From the NCBI RefSeq assembly GCF_018390695.1, contig NZ_JAHBGF010000016.1:62001-126000 (forward strand): DNA of 64,000 nucleotides, in the 5' to 3' direction. The stretch is from Ancylobacter sonchi (GTDB lineage: Bacteria; Pseudomonadota; Alphaproteobacteria; Rhizobiales; Xanthobacteraceae). Positions within the stretch are counted from its first letter, which is position 1, and every line of letters starts with the position of its first letter. The translations under genes and the position numbers were made by a program. Shown piece after piece: positions 44,681 to 56,329 of this stretch. Below the pieces are notes generated by a model. The model worked only from the letters and a program-made list of their open reading frames with translations. It had not been told where the DNA came from and searched no databases.

Positions 44681-45838
44681 CTAGGCCTCCCATTCCGCTC
44701 GCACCGAGGCATCGGCCTCGACCGGCAAGTGGCGGGCGGCGAGCCCGGCGAAGTCGTCCGGCGGCAGCAGGCGCGCAAGCGCCCACACCGCCGCGCCGCG
44801 GATCAGCGGCGCGGGATCGTCGAGCAGGCGCCCCGCTTCGCCGGCAAGGGCGGCGTCGCCGGAATTGCCGATGGCGGTGAGCACGTTGCGCAGGAACCGC
44901 ACCCGCCCGGTGCGCTTGATCGGGCTTTTCGCGAAGCGGGCACGGAACGAGGCGTCGTCGAGCCGGGCGAGCTCGGCGAGCGACGGGTTGCGGTTCTCGT
45001 CGCGGGCGGCGAGGCGCGCCTCGCGACCGGTCTGCGCGAACTTGTTCCACGGGCAGGCGGCGAGGCAGTCGTCGCAGCCATAGATGCGGTTGCCGATCAG
45101 CGGGCGCAGCTCGCGTGGGATCGGGCCGCGATGCTCGATGGTGAGATAGGAGACGCAGCGCCGCGCATCGATGCGGTAGGGCGCGGGAAAGGCGCCGGTC
45201 GGGCAGGCGTCGAGGCAGGCGCGGCAGGAGCCGCAATGGTCGCGCTCGGGTGCGTCCGGCGGCAGTTCCAGCGTGGTGGCGATGGCGCCGAGCAGCAGCC
45301 AGGAACCCTTTTCGCGCGAAACCAGATTGGTGTGCTTGCCCTGCCAGCCGAGCCCCGAGGCGGCGGCGAGCGGCTTCTCCATCAGCGGGGCGGTGTCGAC
45401 GAACACCTTCACCTCGACGGTTCCGGCACTGCCGGCGCGCGGCACGAAGCGCGAGCAGATGCGCTTCAGCTTGCCCTTGATCAGCTCGTGATAGTCGTCG
45501 CCGCGCGCATAGACCGAAATGGCGCCACGCAGGCGGTCGTCGAGCGCCGCGCGGGGGTCCTCGTCCGGGCCGTAATTGAGGCCGAGCATGATGACGGAGC
45601 GCGCCTCCGGCCACAACGCGCGTGGCGAGGAGCGGCGCGCCGCCGTCTCCACCATCCAGTCCATGTCACCCTGCGCGCCGTCAGCCAGCCATTCGGCGAG
45701 GCGTGGCGCCGCCTGCGGGATGGCGTCGGCGGCGCAGATGCCGATGGCGTCGAAGCCTTCCTCGCGAGCGAGATCGACCAGCAGGGATTTGGCCGACAAC
45801 AGGGATCTGGCCGACGGCGACGACTTGTCTGCCGGCAA
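44681..45838 (-). CDS. queG: Epoxyqueuosine reductase QueG
   Basis: The cobalamin-dependent enzyme of the last step of queuosine synthesis in tRNA is identified by two ferredoxin-type cluster motifs, [16 protein letters not shown] and [14 protein letters not shown], by [20 protein letters not shown], and by a C-terminal HEAT-like region ([32 protein letters not shown]). No ATG or GTG lies near the natural N-terminus. Two TTG codons are possible: 45838 (385 residues) or 45799 (372 residues). The stretch between them is a tandem repeat (45783-45818). It starts 38 bases after the GST-like gene. Confidence 0.9.
   Translation of the reverse strand: MPADKSSPSARSLLSAKSLLVDLAREEGFDAIGICAADAIPQAAPRLAEWLADGAQGDMDWMVETAARRSSPRALWPEARSVIMLGLNYGPDEDPRAALDDRLRGAISVYARGDDYHELIKGKLKRICSRFVPRAGSAGTVEVKVFVDTAPLMEKPLAAASGLGWQGKHTNLVSREKGSWLLLGAIATTLELPPDAPERDHCGSCRACLDACPTGAFPAPYRIDARRCVSYLTIEHRGPIPRELRPLIGNRIYGCDDCLAACPWNKFAQTGREARLAARDENRNPSLAELARLDDASFRARFAKSPIKRTGRVRFLRNVLTAIGNSGDAALAGEAGRLLDDPAPLIRGAAVWALARLLPPDDFAGLAARHLPVEADASVRAEWEA
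45783..45818. repeat. Two-unit 18-base tandem repeat in the 5' end of queG
   Basis: Units AGGGATTTGGCCGACAAC and AGGGATCTGGCCGACGGC are adjacent and differ at three positions. In the queG frame they encode [12 protein letters not shown]-like hexapeptides ahead of the conserved domain, so they change only the N-terminal tail. Confidence 0.65.
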
Positions 45839-45876
45839 GGACGTGACAGCCTGCGGGGATGTGGCCGCGCCGGGGG

Positions 45877-46566
45877 TCAGAAATCCAGATCCGCGTAGCA
45901 GGCGGCCGGCGGCATGCCCGCCATGGTCAGGGCGAGCAGCGGCCGGAACGCCGGGCGCGACTTGATGCGCGCGTACCAGATCTTCGCCGTCTCGTCCTCG
46001 TCCCACGGCACGTCGCCCAGATAGTCGACGCAGGAAATATGCGCAGCGGCGGCGAGGTCGGCATAGGTGAGCCGGTCGCCGGCCAGCCAGTTCCGCGTCT
46101 TCAGAAGCCAGCCGATATAGTGCAGATGATAGCGGATGTTGGCGCGGGCAGCACGGATGGCCGGCATGTCCGGCGGGCCGCCGCCGGCCTCGCGCGGCAT
46201 GTAGCGCTTGTAGACCTTCTCGCGCACCAGCGGCTCGGACACCTCGAAGTAGAACTTCTCGTTGAACCAGGCCATCAGCCGGCGCACCTCGATGCGCTCC
46301 TCGCGACCACCCGGCAGCAGGCGGCGGTCGCCCATCGCATGGCCGTAGGTCTCGTCGAGATATTCGGCGATGACGGTGCCGCCCGGCACCACCAGCCCGT
46401 CCGCCTCCACCAGCACCGGGGTCTGGCCGGCCGGATCGAGCACCAGGAAACCCGGTCGCCGCTCCCACACCCGTTCCTCGATGAGTTCGGGAGCCATGCC
46501 CATCTCGCCGAGGGCGAGACGGATCAAACGCGAGAACTGGCAGAAGGGGTGATGATAGAGCTGCAT
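45877..46566 (-). CDS. Glutathione S-transferase-fold protein, possible FzlA
   Basis: The 229-residue protein has an N-terminal thioredoxin-like domain ([35 protein letters not shown]) and a helical C-terminal domain with [18 protein letters not shown] (the N-capping box). Length and the [18 protein letters not shown] segment resemble the alphaproteobacterial division protein FzlA, which binds FtsZ and lacks GST activity. A true GST cannot be excluded. Confidence 0.82.
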   Translation of the reverse strand: MQLYHHPFCQFSRLIRLALGEMGMAPELIEERVWERRPGFLVLDPAGQTPVLVEADGLVVPGGTVIAEYLDETYGHAMGDRRLLPGGREERIEVRRLMAWFNEKFYFEVSEPLVREKVYKRYMPREAGGGPPDMPAIRAARANIRYHLHYIGWLLKTRNWLAGDRLTYADLAAAAHISCVDYLGDVPWDEDETAKIWYARIKSRPAFRPLLALTMAGMPPAACYADLDF

Positions 46567-46784
46567 TGTCCGGGGAGCGCCGCGCGGCCGCCTCAAATGA
46601 GCGCCGTCCGCTGATCGGTCTAGAGGGGTTCCGGCGACATCGCAAGCGATGACGGCATCAAGATGGCAGCAGCGGCGGGGCTTGCCGATACTGCCCGGTA
46701 CGCTTTTTTCGACGTATCGTATCCGAGCCGTTAACGTGACCGGCCGGGCGCGACCGGCCGACAACAAACAAAGGGAGGACACCC

Positions 46785-47168
46785 ATGGCCCACACCCCAC
46801 AACACGGCACCGTCGTCTGGAACGAGCTCAACAGCCACGATGTCGAGGCCGCCAAGGGCTTCTACGGCCGGCTCATGGGCTGGGACTTCGTGCCGATGCC
46901 GATGGGCGACGATACCTACTGGATCATCCGCAAGGACGGCACCGACATTGGCGGCGTATTTCCGATGAAGGGCCCGGAATTCGACCCCATACCGCCGCAC
47001 TGGATGACCTATCTCGCCGTCGACGATGTCGATGCCAGCACGAAGGAGGCGACGGCCGCCGGCGGCAAGGTGCTCAAGGGCCCGTTCGACGTGCCGGGGG
47101 TCGGCCGCATCGCGGTGGTGAAGGACGCCGAAGGCGCTGTAATGGGCTGGATTTCGCCGAAAATGTGA
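46785..47168 (+). CDS. VOC-family (glyoxalase-like) protein
   Basis: This 127-residue single-module protein has the glyoxalase/bleomycin-resistance fold marks VVWNELNSHDVEAAKGFYGR, LMGWDFVPMP and MTYLAVDDVDASTKEATAAG, ending GWISPKM. A GGGAGG site precedes the ATG. Substrate unknown. Confidence 0.85.
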   Translation: MAHTPQHGTVVWNELNSHDVEAAKGFYGRLMGWDFVPMPMGDDTYWIIRKDGTDIGGVFPMKGPEFDPIPPHWMTYLAVDDVDASTKEATAAGGKVLKGPFDVPGVGRIAVVKDAEGAVMGWISPKM

Positions 47169-47314
47169 GGCGGCTCAAGGCCCTTATGACCCTCCGGATG
47201 CCCCAGGGGCATTAGGCGATTCCGACATTCGCGTGTCATGTTGCGGGCGCAGTTGCGTCGCGCAAGCGGCGCGGCCGCGTCCATCCACCTGCGAAGTGAA
47301 GGATGATCCGAACG

Positions 47315-48244
47315 ATGCAGATGCCCCTCCCGGCTTCCCCCATACGTGCCTGTGGCTATTCCCTGCGTGAAGGCAGTCCCGAGTTCGACGACCTCGGCCT
47401 TTCTCTCGACGAAGCGGAGGCGCTCGGCGTCGATGTGGTGGAGCTGCCGGCCTATGCGTGGCATCTCATCGTCGGCGGCCGCGTGCTCTCCACCCGCCTC
47501 ACCGACCTCTCCCGCGCCCTTGCCGGCCGCAGGCTCGGCTACACGATGCACGGGCCGCTGGCGATCAACCTGATGGACGTGCCCGAGCGGCTGGCCCGCC
47601 ACGAGGCGGTGCTGGAAGCCTCGATCGAGATCGCCGGTGCCGTCGGCGCCGCCCATCTCGTCATCCATACCGGCATGGTGCGCGAGCAGGGCGACGACAT
47701 CGAGGTCGCCTATGCCCGCCAGCGCGACGCGCTCGACCGCGCCGGCGACAAGGCCGCCAGCGCCGGCGTGACGCTGTGCGTGGAGAACATCTTCCGCTTC
47801 GCCGGCGCCCGCGAGACCGCGACCCCCTTGAAACTCGCCGGCGAGATCGCCGCCATCGACCACAGGGCGGTGAGGGCGACGCTCGATGTCAGCCATGCCT
47901 TCATCCGCTGCGCCGAGATCCGGCACGATCCGCTGATCGAGATCGCCGCGCTGGCGCCCTACGTCGCGCATCTGCACCTGCATGACAGCTTCGGCCGGCC
48001 GAGCGACCTGTGGACCTACCACCCGGCCGAGGCGGCGGCCTTCGGCGAGGGCGACCTGCATTTGCCGATCGGCTGGGGCGACATCGACTGGCAGGCGGTG
48101 GCGGAAGCGGTGCCGCTGGCCCCCGGCGCGGTGGCGATCCTCGAACTCAATCCGCGCCACTGGCGGGAAATCCGCCCGCAGGTGCCGGCGCTCCGGGCGC
48201 TGGCGGCGCGGTTCCGCGGCGTCGAGAACGCCGTCGCCGCCTGA
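47315..48244 (+). CDS. Sugar phosphate isomerase/epimerase-like TIM barrel
   Basis: The protein (309 residues from this ATG) is an AP_endonuc_2/xylose-isomerase-like TIM barrel: LGVDVVELPAY, YTMHGPLAINLM, AHLVIHTGMV, LCVENIFRF, RATLDVSHAFI, VAHLHLHDSFGR and AILELNPRHW. The Glu, Asp-His and His-His-Asp residues suit a divalent metal site. An ATG 12 bases upstream has a GAAGG run directly touching it, too close to serve, so the second ATG is chosen. No pathway context. Confidence 0.82.
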   Translation: MQMPLPASPIRACGYSLREGSPEFDDLGLSLDEAEALGVDVVELPAYAWHLIVGGRVLSTRLTDLSRALAGRRLGYTMHGPLAINLMDVPERLARHEAVLEASIEIAGAVGAAHLVIHTGMVREQGDDIEVAYARQRDALDRAGDKAASAGVTLCVENIFRFAGARETATPLKLAGEIAAIDHRAVRATLDVSHAFIRCAEIRHDPLIEIAALAPYVAHLHLHDSFGRPSDLWTYHPAEAAAFGEGDLHLPIGWGDIDWQAVAEAVPLAPGAVAILELNPRHWREIRPQVPALRALAARFRGVENAVAA

Positions 48245-48357
48245 CCCGCCGGCGGAACGCCCGCCGCGGGAAAGCCGCGCGGGCAGCCGGCGTCGTCGAT
48301 TCCGGCGCGACGGCCCGGGCGCGGGCGGTTTCGAGCGGGTTCTTGCCCAGAAGGCTT

Positions 48358-48389
48358 CTTGCAGGCACGGAACGCCGCCCCTATATCGG
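48358..48389 (+). promoter_or_regulatory. Heat-shock (sigma-32) promoter of dnaK
   Basis: CTTG at 48358-48361 and CCTATATCGG at 48380-48389 are 18 bases apart. This fits the alphaproteobacterial RpoH consensus (CTTG, then CYTATNTNNG) at every defined position. It lies about 140 bases before the dnaK ATG. No CIRCE element is seen. Confidence 0.75.
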
Positions 48390-48527
48390 CGGCGAACGGC
48401 GCGATGAAAAAGCGCCGTACCCAATCTATCGGGGGCCGGTCCGGGGGAGGGCTCAGCGCGATGCGCCAGTGCCATCCTCTCCGGGTGCTCAATGAGGTCC
48501 GGCCGGCCTGCCAGAAGGAGAATGTAC

Positions 48528-50426
<1,899 letters not shown>

Positions 50427-50444
50427 TCGGCTTTTTCGCAATCC

Positions 50445-50472
50445 CCGCCCCGGGAGTCCGCTTCCGGGGCGG
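50445..50472 (+). terminator. Hairpin between dnaK and dnaJ
   Basis: CCGCCCCGG and CCGGGGCGG form a nine-pair stem with a ten-base loop, 18 bases after the dnaK stop, followed by CTTTGT. It may be a partial terminator giving more dnaK than dnaJ mRNA. Confidence 0.55.
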
Positions 50473-50666
50473 CTTTGTAATGACGATGCAGGCAGACCGC
50501 CGCCACCTTCCGTCCGTTTCCCGGCGGACCAGGCTGCCGGCGGCAAGTTTCCTGCATGTAACGGGCCCGAATGTCCCGCCAGCCGCGCGCCTTCCCTGGG
50601 ATTTGACCAGGGATTCGCGCGGAGCGGCTGGCCAGTGGACGAAACAATTCGGCGGCACGGCGACCC

Positions 50667-51812
50667 ATGGCCAAGATTGACTATTACGAACTGCTCGAAG
50701 TGACCCGCACCTGCTCGGACGGGGAGCTGAAGTCGAGCTATCGCAAGCTCGCCATGAAGTGGCACCCCGACAAGAACCCCGGCGACACCGGGGCGGAGGA
50801 CCGCTTCAAGCAGATCAGCGAAGCCTATGACGTGCTGAAGGACCCGCAGAAGCGCGCCGCCTATGACCGCTTCGGCCATGCCGCCTTCGAGAATGGCGGG
50901 GGCGGGGCGGGCGCCGGCTTCGGCAACGACTTCGCCTCCACCTTCTCCGACATCTTCGACGACCTGTTCGGCATGGGCGGCGGCCGGCGTGGCGGCGGCG
51001 GCGGCGGGCGGGGCACCGGGCGCGAGCGCGGCGCCGACCTGCGCTACAATATGGAAATCACGCTGGAGGAGGCGTTCGGCGGCAAGGATGCCACCATCCA
51101 CCTGCCGACCTCCATCACCTGCGAGGCCTGCACCGGTACCGGCGCCAAGCCCGGCACCCAACCGACCTCCTGCCGCACCTGCGGCGGAGCCGGACGGGTG
51201 CGGCAGGCGCAGGGCTTCTTCACGCTGGAGCGCACCTGCCCGAGCTGCCAGGGTCGCGGCCAGGTGATCGAGGATCCCTGCCCGGCCTGCGCCGGAGCCG
51301 GGCGCGTCACCAAGGAGCGCACGCTGCAGGTCGGCATCCCCGCCGGCGTCGAGGACGGCACCCGCATCCGCCTCGGCGGCGAGGGCGAGGCCGGCGCGCG
51401 CGGCGGCCCGGCGGGCGACCTCTACATCTTCCTCTCGATCGGCCCGCACGATTTCTTCCAGCGCGACGGCGCCGACCTGTTCTGCCGTGCGCCGATCTCC
51501 ATGGTGACGGCGGCGCTGGGCGGTTCCTTCGAGGTGCCGACCATCGACGGCGACACTTCCAAGGTGAAGATCCCCGAGGGCACCCAGTCCAACAAGCGCT
51601 TCCGGCTCGCCGGAAAGGGCATGCCGGTGCTGCGCACCCGCAATCGCGGCGACATGTATGTGCAGGTGGTGGTGGAAACGCCGCAGAACCTCACCCGCCG
51701 CCAGCGCGAGCTGCTCGCCGAGTTCGAGACGGAATCCTCCAAGGAGAACCACCCCGAGGCGCACGGCTTTTTCGCCAAGGTGAAGGATTTCTTCGCCGGG
51801 GATGCGGAATGA
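50667..51812 (+). CDS. dnaJ: Co-chaperone DnaJ (Hsp40)
   Basis: The 381-residue type I Hsp40 has a J domain with HPD (residues 33-35), a Gly-rich linker (residues about 75-115), four zinc-finger repeats ([32 protein letters not shown]) and the C-terminal substrate domain. It stimulates the DnaK ATPase. The start is fixed by [10 protein letters not shown]. Confidence 0.98.
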   Translation: MAKIDYYELLEVTRTCSDGELKSSYRKLAMKWHPDKNPGDTGAEDRFKQISEAYDVLKDPQKRAAYDRFGHAAFENGGGGAGAGFGNDFASTFSDIFDDLFGMGGGRRGGGGGGRGTGRERGADLRYNMEITLEEAFGGKDATIHLPTSITCEACTGTGAKPGTQPTSCRTCGGAGRVRQAQGFFTLERTCPSCQGRGQVIEDPCPACAGAGRVTKERTLQVGIPAGVEDGTRIRLGGEGEAGARGGPAGDLYIFLSIGPHDFFQRDGADLFCRAPISMVTAALGGSFEVPTIDGDTSKVKIPEGTQSNKRFRLAGKGMPVLRTRNRGDMYVQVVVETPQNLTRRQRELLAEFETESSKENHPEAHGFFAKVKDFFAGDAE

Positions 51813-51977
51813 TGCCCGTGACTGACGCATCGGCAGCAACCGGAACGTCATCGGGGTGTAACGGCTGCGTCATCGCCGTGACTTAACATTGCCCAATAGC
51901 GCGCCTAGTCTTCGCGGATTGCCTTTCGTTCCCTTCATTCACGGCCGGTCGTTTCGGCGCTTTGGAATCCAAGTGGC

Positions 51978-52577
51978 ATGCTGCATCGCTCCTGCTCCGA
52001 CAGCCCGAAGTCGCGTCCCGACGAAGTCCGCTTCCTGCAATCCTGGCTCCAGGACCCGCTCCGTACCGGGGCGGTGTCGCCCTCCGGCCGGGCGCTGGCA
52101 CGCACCATGGCCGGCTATGTCGACCCCGATTCGGACGGGCCGATCATCGAGCTCGGCCCCGGCACCGGCCCGGTGACGGCGGCGTTGCTCGCCCGCGGCG
52201 TCGCGCCCGAGCGACTGGTGCTGATCGAGTACAACCCGGAATTCTGCAAGCTGCTGCAAGCGCGCTTTCCCGGCGTGAACGTGATCCGCGGCGACGCCTA
52301 TGGCATCAGCAAGACGCTGGACGGCATGCTCGACAAGCCGGCGGCGGCGGTGGTGTCCTCGCTGCCGCTGTTCACCCGCCCGGTGGCGGAACGCTACAGC
52401 CTGCTCGACCAGTCCTTCGAGCTGTCGCGGCCGCAGGCGCCGTTCATCCAGTTCACCTATGCGGTGGTCTCGCCGGTGCCGTTGCAGGCCGAGCGCTTCG
52501 ACGCCCATCGCAGCCCGCGCGTCTGGGCCAACCTGCCGCCGGCGCGCGTCTGGGTGTATCGTTCCCGCACCGCCTGA
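51978..52577 (+). CDS. pmtA: PmtA-type phospholipid N-methyltransferase
   Basis: This 199-residue SAM-dependent methyltransferase has FLQSWLQDPLRTGAVSPSGR at the N-terminus, the SAM motif IIELGPGTGPVTAALLARG and VSSLPLFTRPVAERYSLL. These match the Sinorhizobium/Rhodobacter PmtA enzymes, which methylate phosphatidylethanolamine towards phosphatidylcholine. Location after dnaJ agrees with rhizobial genomes. KsgA-like rRNA methyltransferases are related but longer. Confidence 0.85.
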   Translation: MLHRSCSDSPKSRPDEVRFLQSWLQDPLRTGAVSPSGRALARTMAGYVDPDSDGPIIELGPGTGPVTAALLARGVAPERLVLIEYNPEFCKLLQARFPGVNVIRGDAYGISKTLDGMLDKPAAAVVSSLPLFTRPVAERYSLLDQSFELSRPQAPFIQFTYAVVSPVPLQAERFDAHRSPRVWANLPPARVWVYRSRTA

Positions 52578-52691
52578 CACCGGCCCTCGACGGGCGGCGC
52601 GGCCGGCGGTGCCGCTCCGCCGTGCCGGCATCCGGCGTTCCGGTTCCCAATGGTTCCGGTTCGCAGCGTTTCCTTCTGCGCGGAGACTCCC

Positions 52692-53288
52692 ATGCGCCCG
52701 CCCAAGATCCTCACCTTCTCCGGCTCGATCCGCACCGGCTCCTATTCGGCGACGCTCGCGGCGATCGCCGCCAAGGAACTCGCCCTGCTCGGCGCCGAGC
52801 CGGTGCTGATCTCGCTTCAGGACTATCCGCTGCCGATCTACGACGCCGACCTCGAAGCCGAGGAGGGCGTGCCGCAGGCGGCCGAGCAGCTGCGTAGCCA
52901 GCTGGCGCTGGCCGACGGCGTGTTCATCGCCACGCCGGAATATAATGCCGCCGTGCCGCCGCTCCTGAAGAACGCCATCGACTGGGCCAGCCGCGCCAAG
53001 GGCGCGCCGGGAGGCGGCGGCCATGACCCGTTCAAGGGGCCGGTCTTCGCCATCGGCTCGACCTCGCCGGGCGCGCTCGGCGGCTATCGCGCCGCGATGA
53101 TGCTGCGCCAGGTGCTGGCGCTCGGCCTCAGCGCGCTGGTGCTCGCCGAGCAGGCGATGGTGCCCGCCGCGCACCAGGCTTTCACCGACGCCGGCGATTT
53201 CAAGGACGAACGGCAGCTGGAACGCTTGCGCGGAACGCTCCGCACGCTTATCGACCAGTCGGCGCTGCGCGCGGGCCTGCGCGCCTAG
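52692..53288 (+). CDS. NADPH-dependent FMN reductase family protein
   Basis: The 198-residue flavodoxin-like protein has the FMN phosphate loop [16 protein letters not shown], the flavin-contact motif [19 protein letters not shown] and [17 protein letters not shown]. It resembles quinone/chromate reductases (ChrR/YieF type). A GGAGA site lies before the ATG; the ORF upstream of it is spurious. pyrF follows after 68 bases. Confidence 0.88.
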   Translation: MRPPKILTFSGSIRTGSYSATLAAIAAKELALLGAEPVLISLQDYPLPIYDADLEAEEGVPQAAEQLRSQLALADGVFIATPEYNAAVPPLLKNAIDWASRAKGAPGGGGHDPFKGPVFAIGSTSPGALGGYRAAMMLRQVLALGLSALVLAEQAMVPAAHQAFTDAGDFKDERQLERLRGTLRTLIDQSALRAGLRA

Positions 53289-53356
53289 CGCCATTGCGGG
53301 CCACCGCGCCGAGATGCGGCCGGATCGTCCAAGAGCCCGCCGACCGGAGACTGCCG

Positions 53357-54079
53357 ATGAGCCCCGCCGCGCGCCTTGCCGTTCCCGATCCGCGCGATCG
53401 GCTGATCGTCGCCCTCGACCTGCCCTCGCTCCGGGCGGCGGAGGATGTGGTCTCCCGGCTCGGCGACACGGTGAGCTTCTACAAGATCGGCTATGAGCTC
53501 GGCTTCGCCGGCGGCCTCGGCTTCGCCCGCGAGCTGATCGGCGAGGGCAAGAAGGTCTTCATCGACTTCAAGCTGCACGACATCGGCAACACGGTGGCGA
53601 AGGGCGTGGCGAGCGTCGCCCATATGGGCGCCAGCTTCCTCACCGTGCACGCCTACCCCCAGACCATGCGCGCGGCGATGGAAGGCAAGGGCGCCAGCCC
53701 GCTGCGCATCCTCGCCGTTACCGTGCTGACCTCCTATGACGAGGCCGACCTCGCCGAGGCCGGCTATGCCGCCGGCGTCGACGCCACGGTGCGCCGGCGG
53801 GTGGAACAGGCGCGCGAGACCGGCATAGACGGCATCGTCTGCGCTCCGACCGACGCCGCCATGGTGCGCGAGGTGCTGGGGCCGAGGCGCGCCATCGTCA
53901 CCCCCGGCGTGCGCCCGGCCGGCGCCGCCGCCGGCGACCAGAAGCGCATCGCCACGCCGGGCGACGCCATCCGCGCCGGCGCCGACCATCTCGTGGTCGG
54001 CCGGCCGATCGTCGGCGCGCCGGACCCGGCCGCCGCCGCCCGCGCCGTGCAGGCCGAGATCGCCGCCGCGCTCGCCTGA
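53357..54079 (+). CDS. pyrF: Orotidine 5'-phosphate decarboxylase
   Basis: This 240-residue TIM-barrel enzyme makes UMP from OMP. The catalytic motif [11 protein letters not shown] (Asp70, Lys72, Asp75) is complete, with LIVALDLPS at the start of the barrel and VTPGVRP plus DHLVVGRPI for phosphate binding. The ATG has a CCGGAGA ribosome site. The DUF1330 gene follows 37 bases on. Confidence 0.97.
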   Translation: MSPAARLAVPDPRDRLIVALDLPSLRAAEDVVSRLGDTVSFYKIGYELGFAGGLGFARELIGEGKKVFIDFKLHDIGNTVAKGVASVAHMGASFLTVHAYPQTMRAAMEGKGASPLRILAVTVLTSYDEADLAEAGYAAGVDATVRRRVEQARETGIDGIVCAPTDAAMVREVLGPRRAIVTPGVRPAGAAAGDQKRIATPGDAIRAGADHLVVGRPIVGAPDPAAAARAVQAEIAAALA

Positions 54080-54116
54080 GCGACCGGGTTTTCCGAACAG
54101 GGAAAGGTTCACCAGC

Positions 54117-54740
54117 ATGGCCAAGGGTTACTGGATCAGCCGCATCGACGTGCGCGACACCGAGGCCTACAAGCCCTATGTCGCCGGAGCCGACGCCGCG
54201 ATCGCCGCTTTTGGCGGCCGCTTCCTGGTGCGCGGCGGCGAGTTCGAGGCGCCCGAGGGCGTGGCGCGCTCGCGCAATGTCGTGGTGGAATTCAAGGACT
54301 ACGACACCGCGCTCGCCTGCTTCCAGTCGCCGGAATACCAAGCCGCCTACCAGCACCGCCTCGCCTCTTCCGACGGCGAGCATCTGGTCGTCGAGCAATA
54401 TGAAGGCAACCAGCCGGCGGCGGGCGTGATCGACGGACCGGCCAGCGGCCCCGGCACCGCCTATTGGGTGATGCGCATCGACGTGCACGATCCCGAAGGC
54501 TACAAGCCTTATATCGCTGCCGACGCCACCGCCGTCGAGGCCTCGAAGGGCTGGTTCCTGGTGCGCGGCGGCCGGCATGCGGCGGTGCACGGCCCTGCTC
54601 GCTCGCGCAACGTGGTGCTCGCCTTCAAGGACTACGAGACCGCCCGCACCGCCTATCACTCGGCCGCCTATCAGGCCGCGCTGGTGTTCCGCAAGGCGGC
54701 CGCCGAAGCCGAGGTGATCATCATCCGCGGCGCGGAATAG
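54117..54740 (+). CDS. Tandem DUF1330 protein
   Basis: The 207-residue protein is made of two DUF1330 (dimeric ferredoxin-like) domains, residues about 3-93 and 115-205. Each has YW-IDV-D-E-YKPY, FLVRGG, ARSRNVV, FKDY-TA and a closing E-hydrophobic strand. Most DUF1330 proteins are single-domain dimers, so this is a fused pair. Function is unknown. AAAGG precedes the ATG, and the gene probably shares a transcript with pyrF. Confidence 0.88.
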   Translation: MAKGYWISRIDVRDTEAYKPYVAGADAAIAAFGGRFLVRGGEFEAPEGVARSRNVVVEFKDYDTALACFQSPEYQAAYQHRLASSDGEHLVVEQYEGNQPAAGVIDGPASGPGTAYWVMRIDVHDPEGYKPYIAADATAVEASKGWFLVRGGRHAAVHGPARSRNVVLAFKDYETARTAYHSAAYQAALVFRKAAAEAEVIIIRGAE

Positions 54741-54808
54741 GCGGTTTTCACGCGAAAGTGGCCGCATCGGCGGGATTCGCCGGAGCGCTCCCGCGCGGCC
54801 TGTGGACA

Positions 54809-54826
54809 AGCAGAAACGGTTCTGCT
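54809..54826. promoter_or_regulatory. Inverted repeat upstream of rpsU
   Basis: AGCAGAA and TTCTGCT flank ACGG, a perfect seven-base inverted repeat 115 bases before rpsU. A GTGGAC...TATGTG pair with 18-base spacing surrounds it and could be a promoter. Role inferred only. Confidence 0.3.
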
Positions 54827-54940
54827 ATGTGCGCACACCTTGATCGGCAGAGTGCCGTCCCGACTGGTTTTCGGAACGCCTTTCCCCCGATCTCCGAGAT
54901 TCAACGCATCGCAATAGCGAAGGCACGAAGAGGAAGACAC

Positions 54941-55180
54941 GTGCAGGTTCTTGTTCGGGACAACAATGTCGATCAGGCCCTGAAGGCCCTCAAGAAGAAG
55001 ATGCAGCGCGAAGGCATTTTCCGCGAGATGAAGCTGCGCGGTCACTACGAGAAGCCTTCCGAGAAGCGCGCCCGCGAGGAGGCCGAGGCCATCCGCCGCG
55101 CCCGCAAGCTGGCCCGCAAGCGCGCCCAGCGCGAAGGCCTGCTGCCGTCCAAGCCGAAGGTCGTCGCCGGCGCTCGCTGA
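54941..55180 (+). CDS. rpsU: 30S ribosomal protein S21
   Basis: The 79-residue basic protein begins [20 protein letters not shown] after a GTG start with GAGGAAG upstream, and has the S21 core [20 protein letters not shown]. The Arg/Lys-rich tail is typical for alphaproteobacteria. An intrinsic terminator follows at 55222-55250. Confidence 0.97.
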   Translation: MQVLVRDNNVDQALKALKKKMQREGIFREMKLRGHYEKPSEKRAREEAEAIRRARKLARKRAQREGLLPSKPKVVAGAR

Positions 55181-55221
55181 GCGGCACGGCCCCACGGGGC
55201 CTCCGGATACCGATATCCATG

Positions 55222-55250
55222 AGCGCGGTGACGTTGTCGCCGCGCTTTTT
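55222..55250 (+). terminator. Intrinsic terminator of rpsU
   Basis: AGCGCGG and CCGCGCT pair, with GAC and GTC pairing inside, and a T run follows directly. It is the only clear stem-plus-T-tract terminator I found in the window, 41 bases after rpsU. Confidence 0.85.
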
Positions 55251-55336
55251 GGCGTTTGCGCCGGCGTCGCCGTCGCGACGCCGCCCACACGACGCGATAT
55301 CCCCGGCAATGCCGCGAGCGGACAAGGAGCGGCAGG

Positions 55337-55843
55337 ATGACCGACGCACCTGACCGGCCCGTCGCCCCGCCCCTACCGGAGGGAACGCCGATCCGCGACC
55401 TGCGCACGGCCACTCATGTGGCGGCCCTCGTCGCCGATCGGATCTGGCGGGCCTGGTGGCGCGATCAGGGCGTGCCGCTCGACGCGGTGCGGGCACGGCT
55501 GGAGGAAAGCCTCGGCGTTGCGCCCGTTCCGACCACCCTCGTCGCGCTGCGCGGCACGCAACTCCTCGGCACCGCCTCGCTGATCGCAAGCGACATGGAG
55601 CAGCGGCCGGCGCTGTCGCCCTGGGTGGCGGCGTTGTGGGTGGAGCCGGCGCATCGGCGGGCCGGCATCGGCGCGGCGCTGACGGAGGCGGCGAGCCGTC
55701 TCGCCTTCCGCCTCGGCCATGCGCGCGTCTATCTTGCCGCGCTGCCGGAGAAGGCGGATTTCTATCGCCGCCGCGGCTGGGCGACCTGCGAGACCGACGT
55801 CGACGGACTGGATATTCTCAGCCGGGCATCCCCGCCCGGCTGA
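55337..55843 (+). CDS. GNAT-family N-acetyltransferase
   Basis: This 168-residue protein has the GNAT pattern LVALRGTQLLGTASLIASD, LWVEPAHRRAGIGAALTEAA (acetyl-CoA loop) and FYRRRGWATCETDVDG. The ATG follows AAGGAGCGGCAGG. Substrate unknown; a Pro-rich head of about 20 residues precedes the domain. Confidence 0.86.
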   Translation: MTDAPDRPVAPPLPEGTPIRDLRTATHVAALVADRIWRAWWRDQGVPLDAVRARLEESLGVAPVPTTLVALRGTQLLGTASLIASDMEQRPALSPWVAALWVEPAHRRAGIGAALTEAASRLAFRLGHARVYLAALPEKADFYRRRGWATCETDVDGLDILSRASPPG

Positions 55844-55849
55844 CGCGCC

Positions 55850-56122
55850 TCACTGGCGGTTCATCGGCACGGTGTATTCGCCGGCGCGGATGCGCTCGGC
55901 AAGCCGCGCCGCGAAATCGGCGGCCGCGTCCTCGCCATAGGTGGCGACCATCGAACGGATGGCGGTGAACAGCGCCGCCTGCGCGAGACAGTCCTCGTCG
56001 AGGCCGTCATAAACCGCCTCGTTCCACGCCTCGTCGAGATAGGCAAGCGCGGCATGGCGCTCGTCTTCCTGCGCCCGCTCGGCAGCGGGATCGATGGCGG
56101 TCGGATCGGTAATCTCGGACAA
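55850..56122 (-). CDS. Small acidic protein of unknown function
   Basis: From a TTG at 56122 with a strong GGAGGTG ribosome site seven bases upstream, the product is 90 residues: acidic, helical, without membrane segments (AYLDEAWNEAVYDGLDEDCL, AADFAARLAERIRAGEY). A longer ORF upstream lacks a ribosome site. I do not recognise the family. It is convergent with the GNAT gene, six bases away. Confidence 0.6.
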   Translation of the reverse strand: MSEITDPTAIDPAAERAQEDERHAALAYLDEAWNEAVYDGLDEDCLAQAALFTAIRSMVATYGEDAAADFAARLAERIRAGEYTVPMNRQ

Positions 56123-56329
56123 GCTGGCACCTCCGCGCGCATCAAGCGCGACCGACTCACCATAGCACGACGATCCCGATGGTCCCCTCATGTTTTGAAC
56201 AAGGGTTAACGGCCGTCGGGAAACCGCCGCATTGTGTCATTTCGGTCGCGACTGTTGCGCAATAGCCGCAGAATGCGGCCGCAGCATGGTCCCCGAAGGT
56301 CAGCCTGCCCGACCTAGCACGTAGCGGGA

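Noticed and set aside
44681-46645. 654-residue queG ORF including the region of the GST-like gene
   Set aside because: The N-terminal 270 residues are a shifted frame of the GST-like gene; QueG family proteins are about 370-390 residues.
54803-54810. DnaA box (TGTGGACA-like) upstream of rpsU
   Set aside because: The match to TGTGGATAA is incomplete, isolated and in GC-rich DNA.
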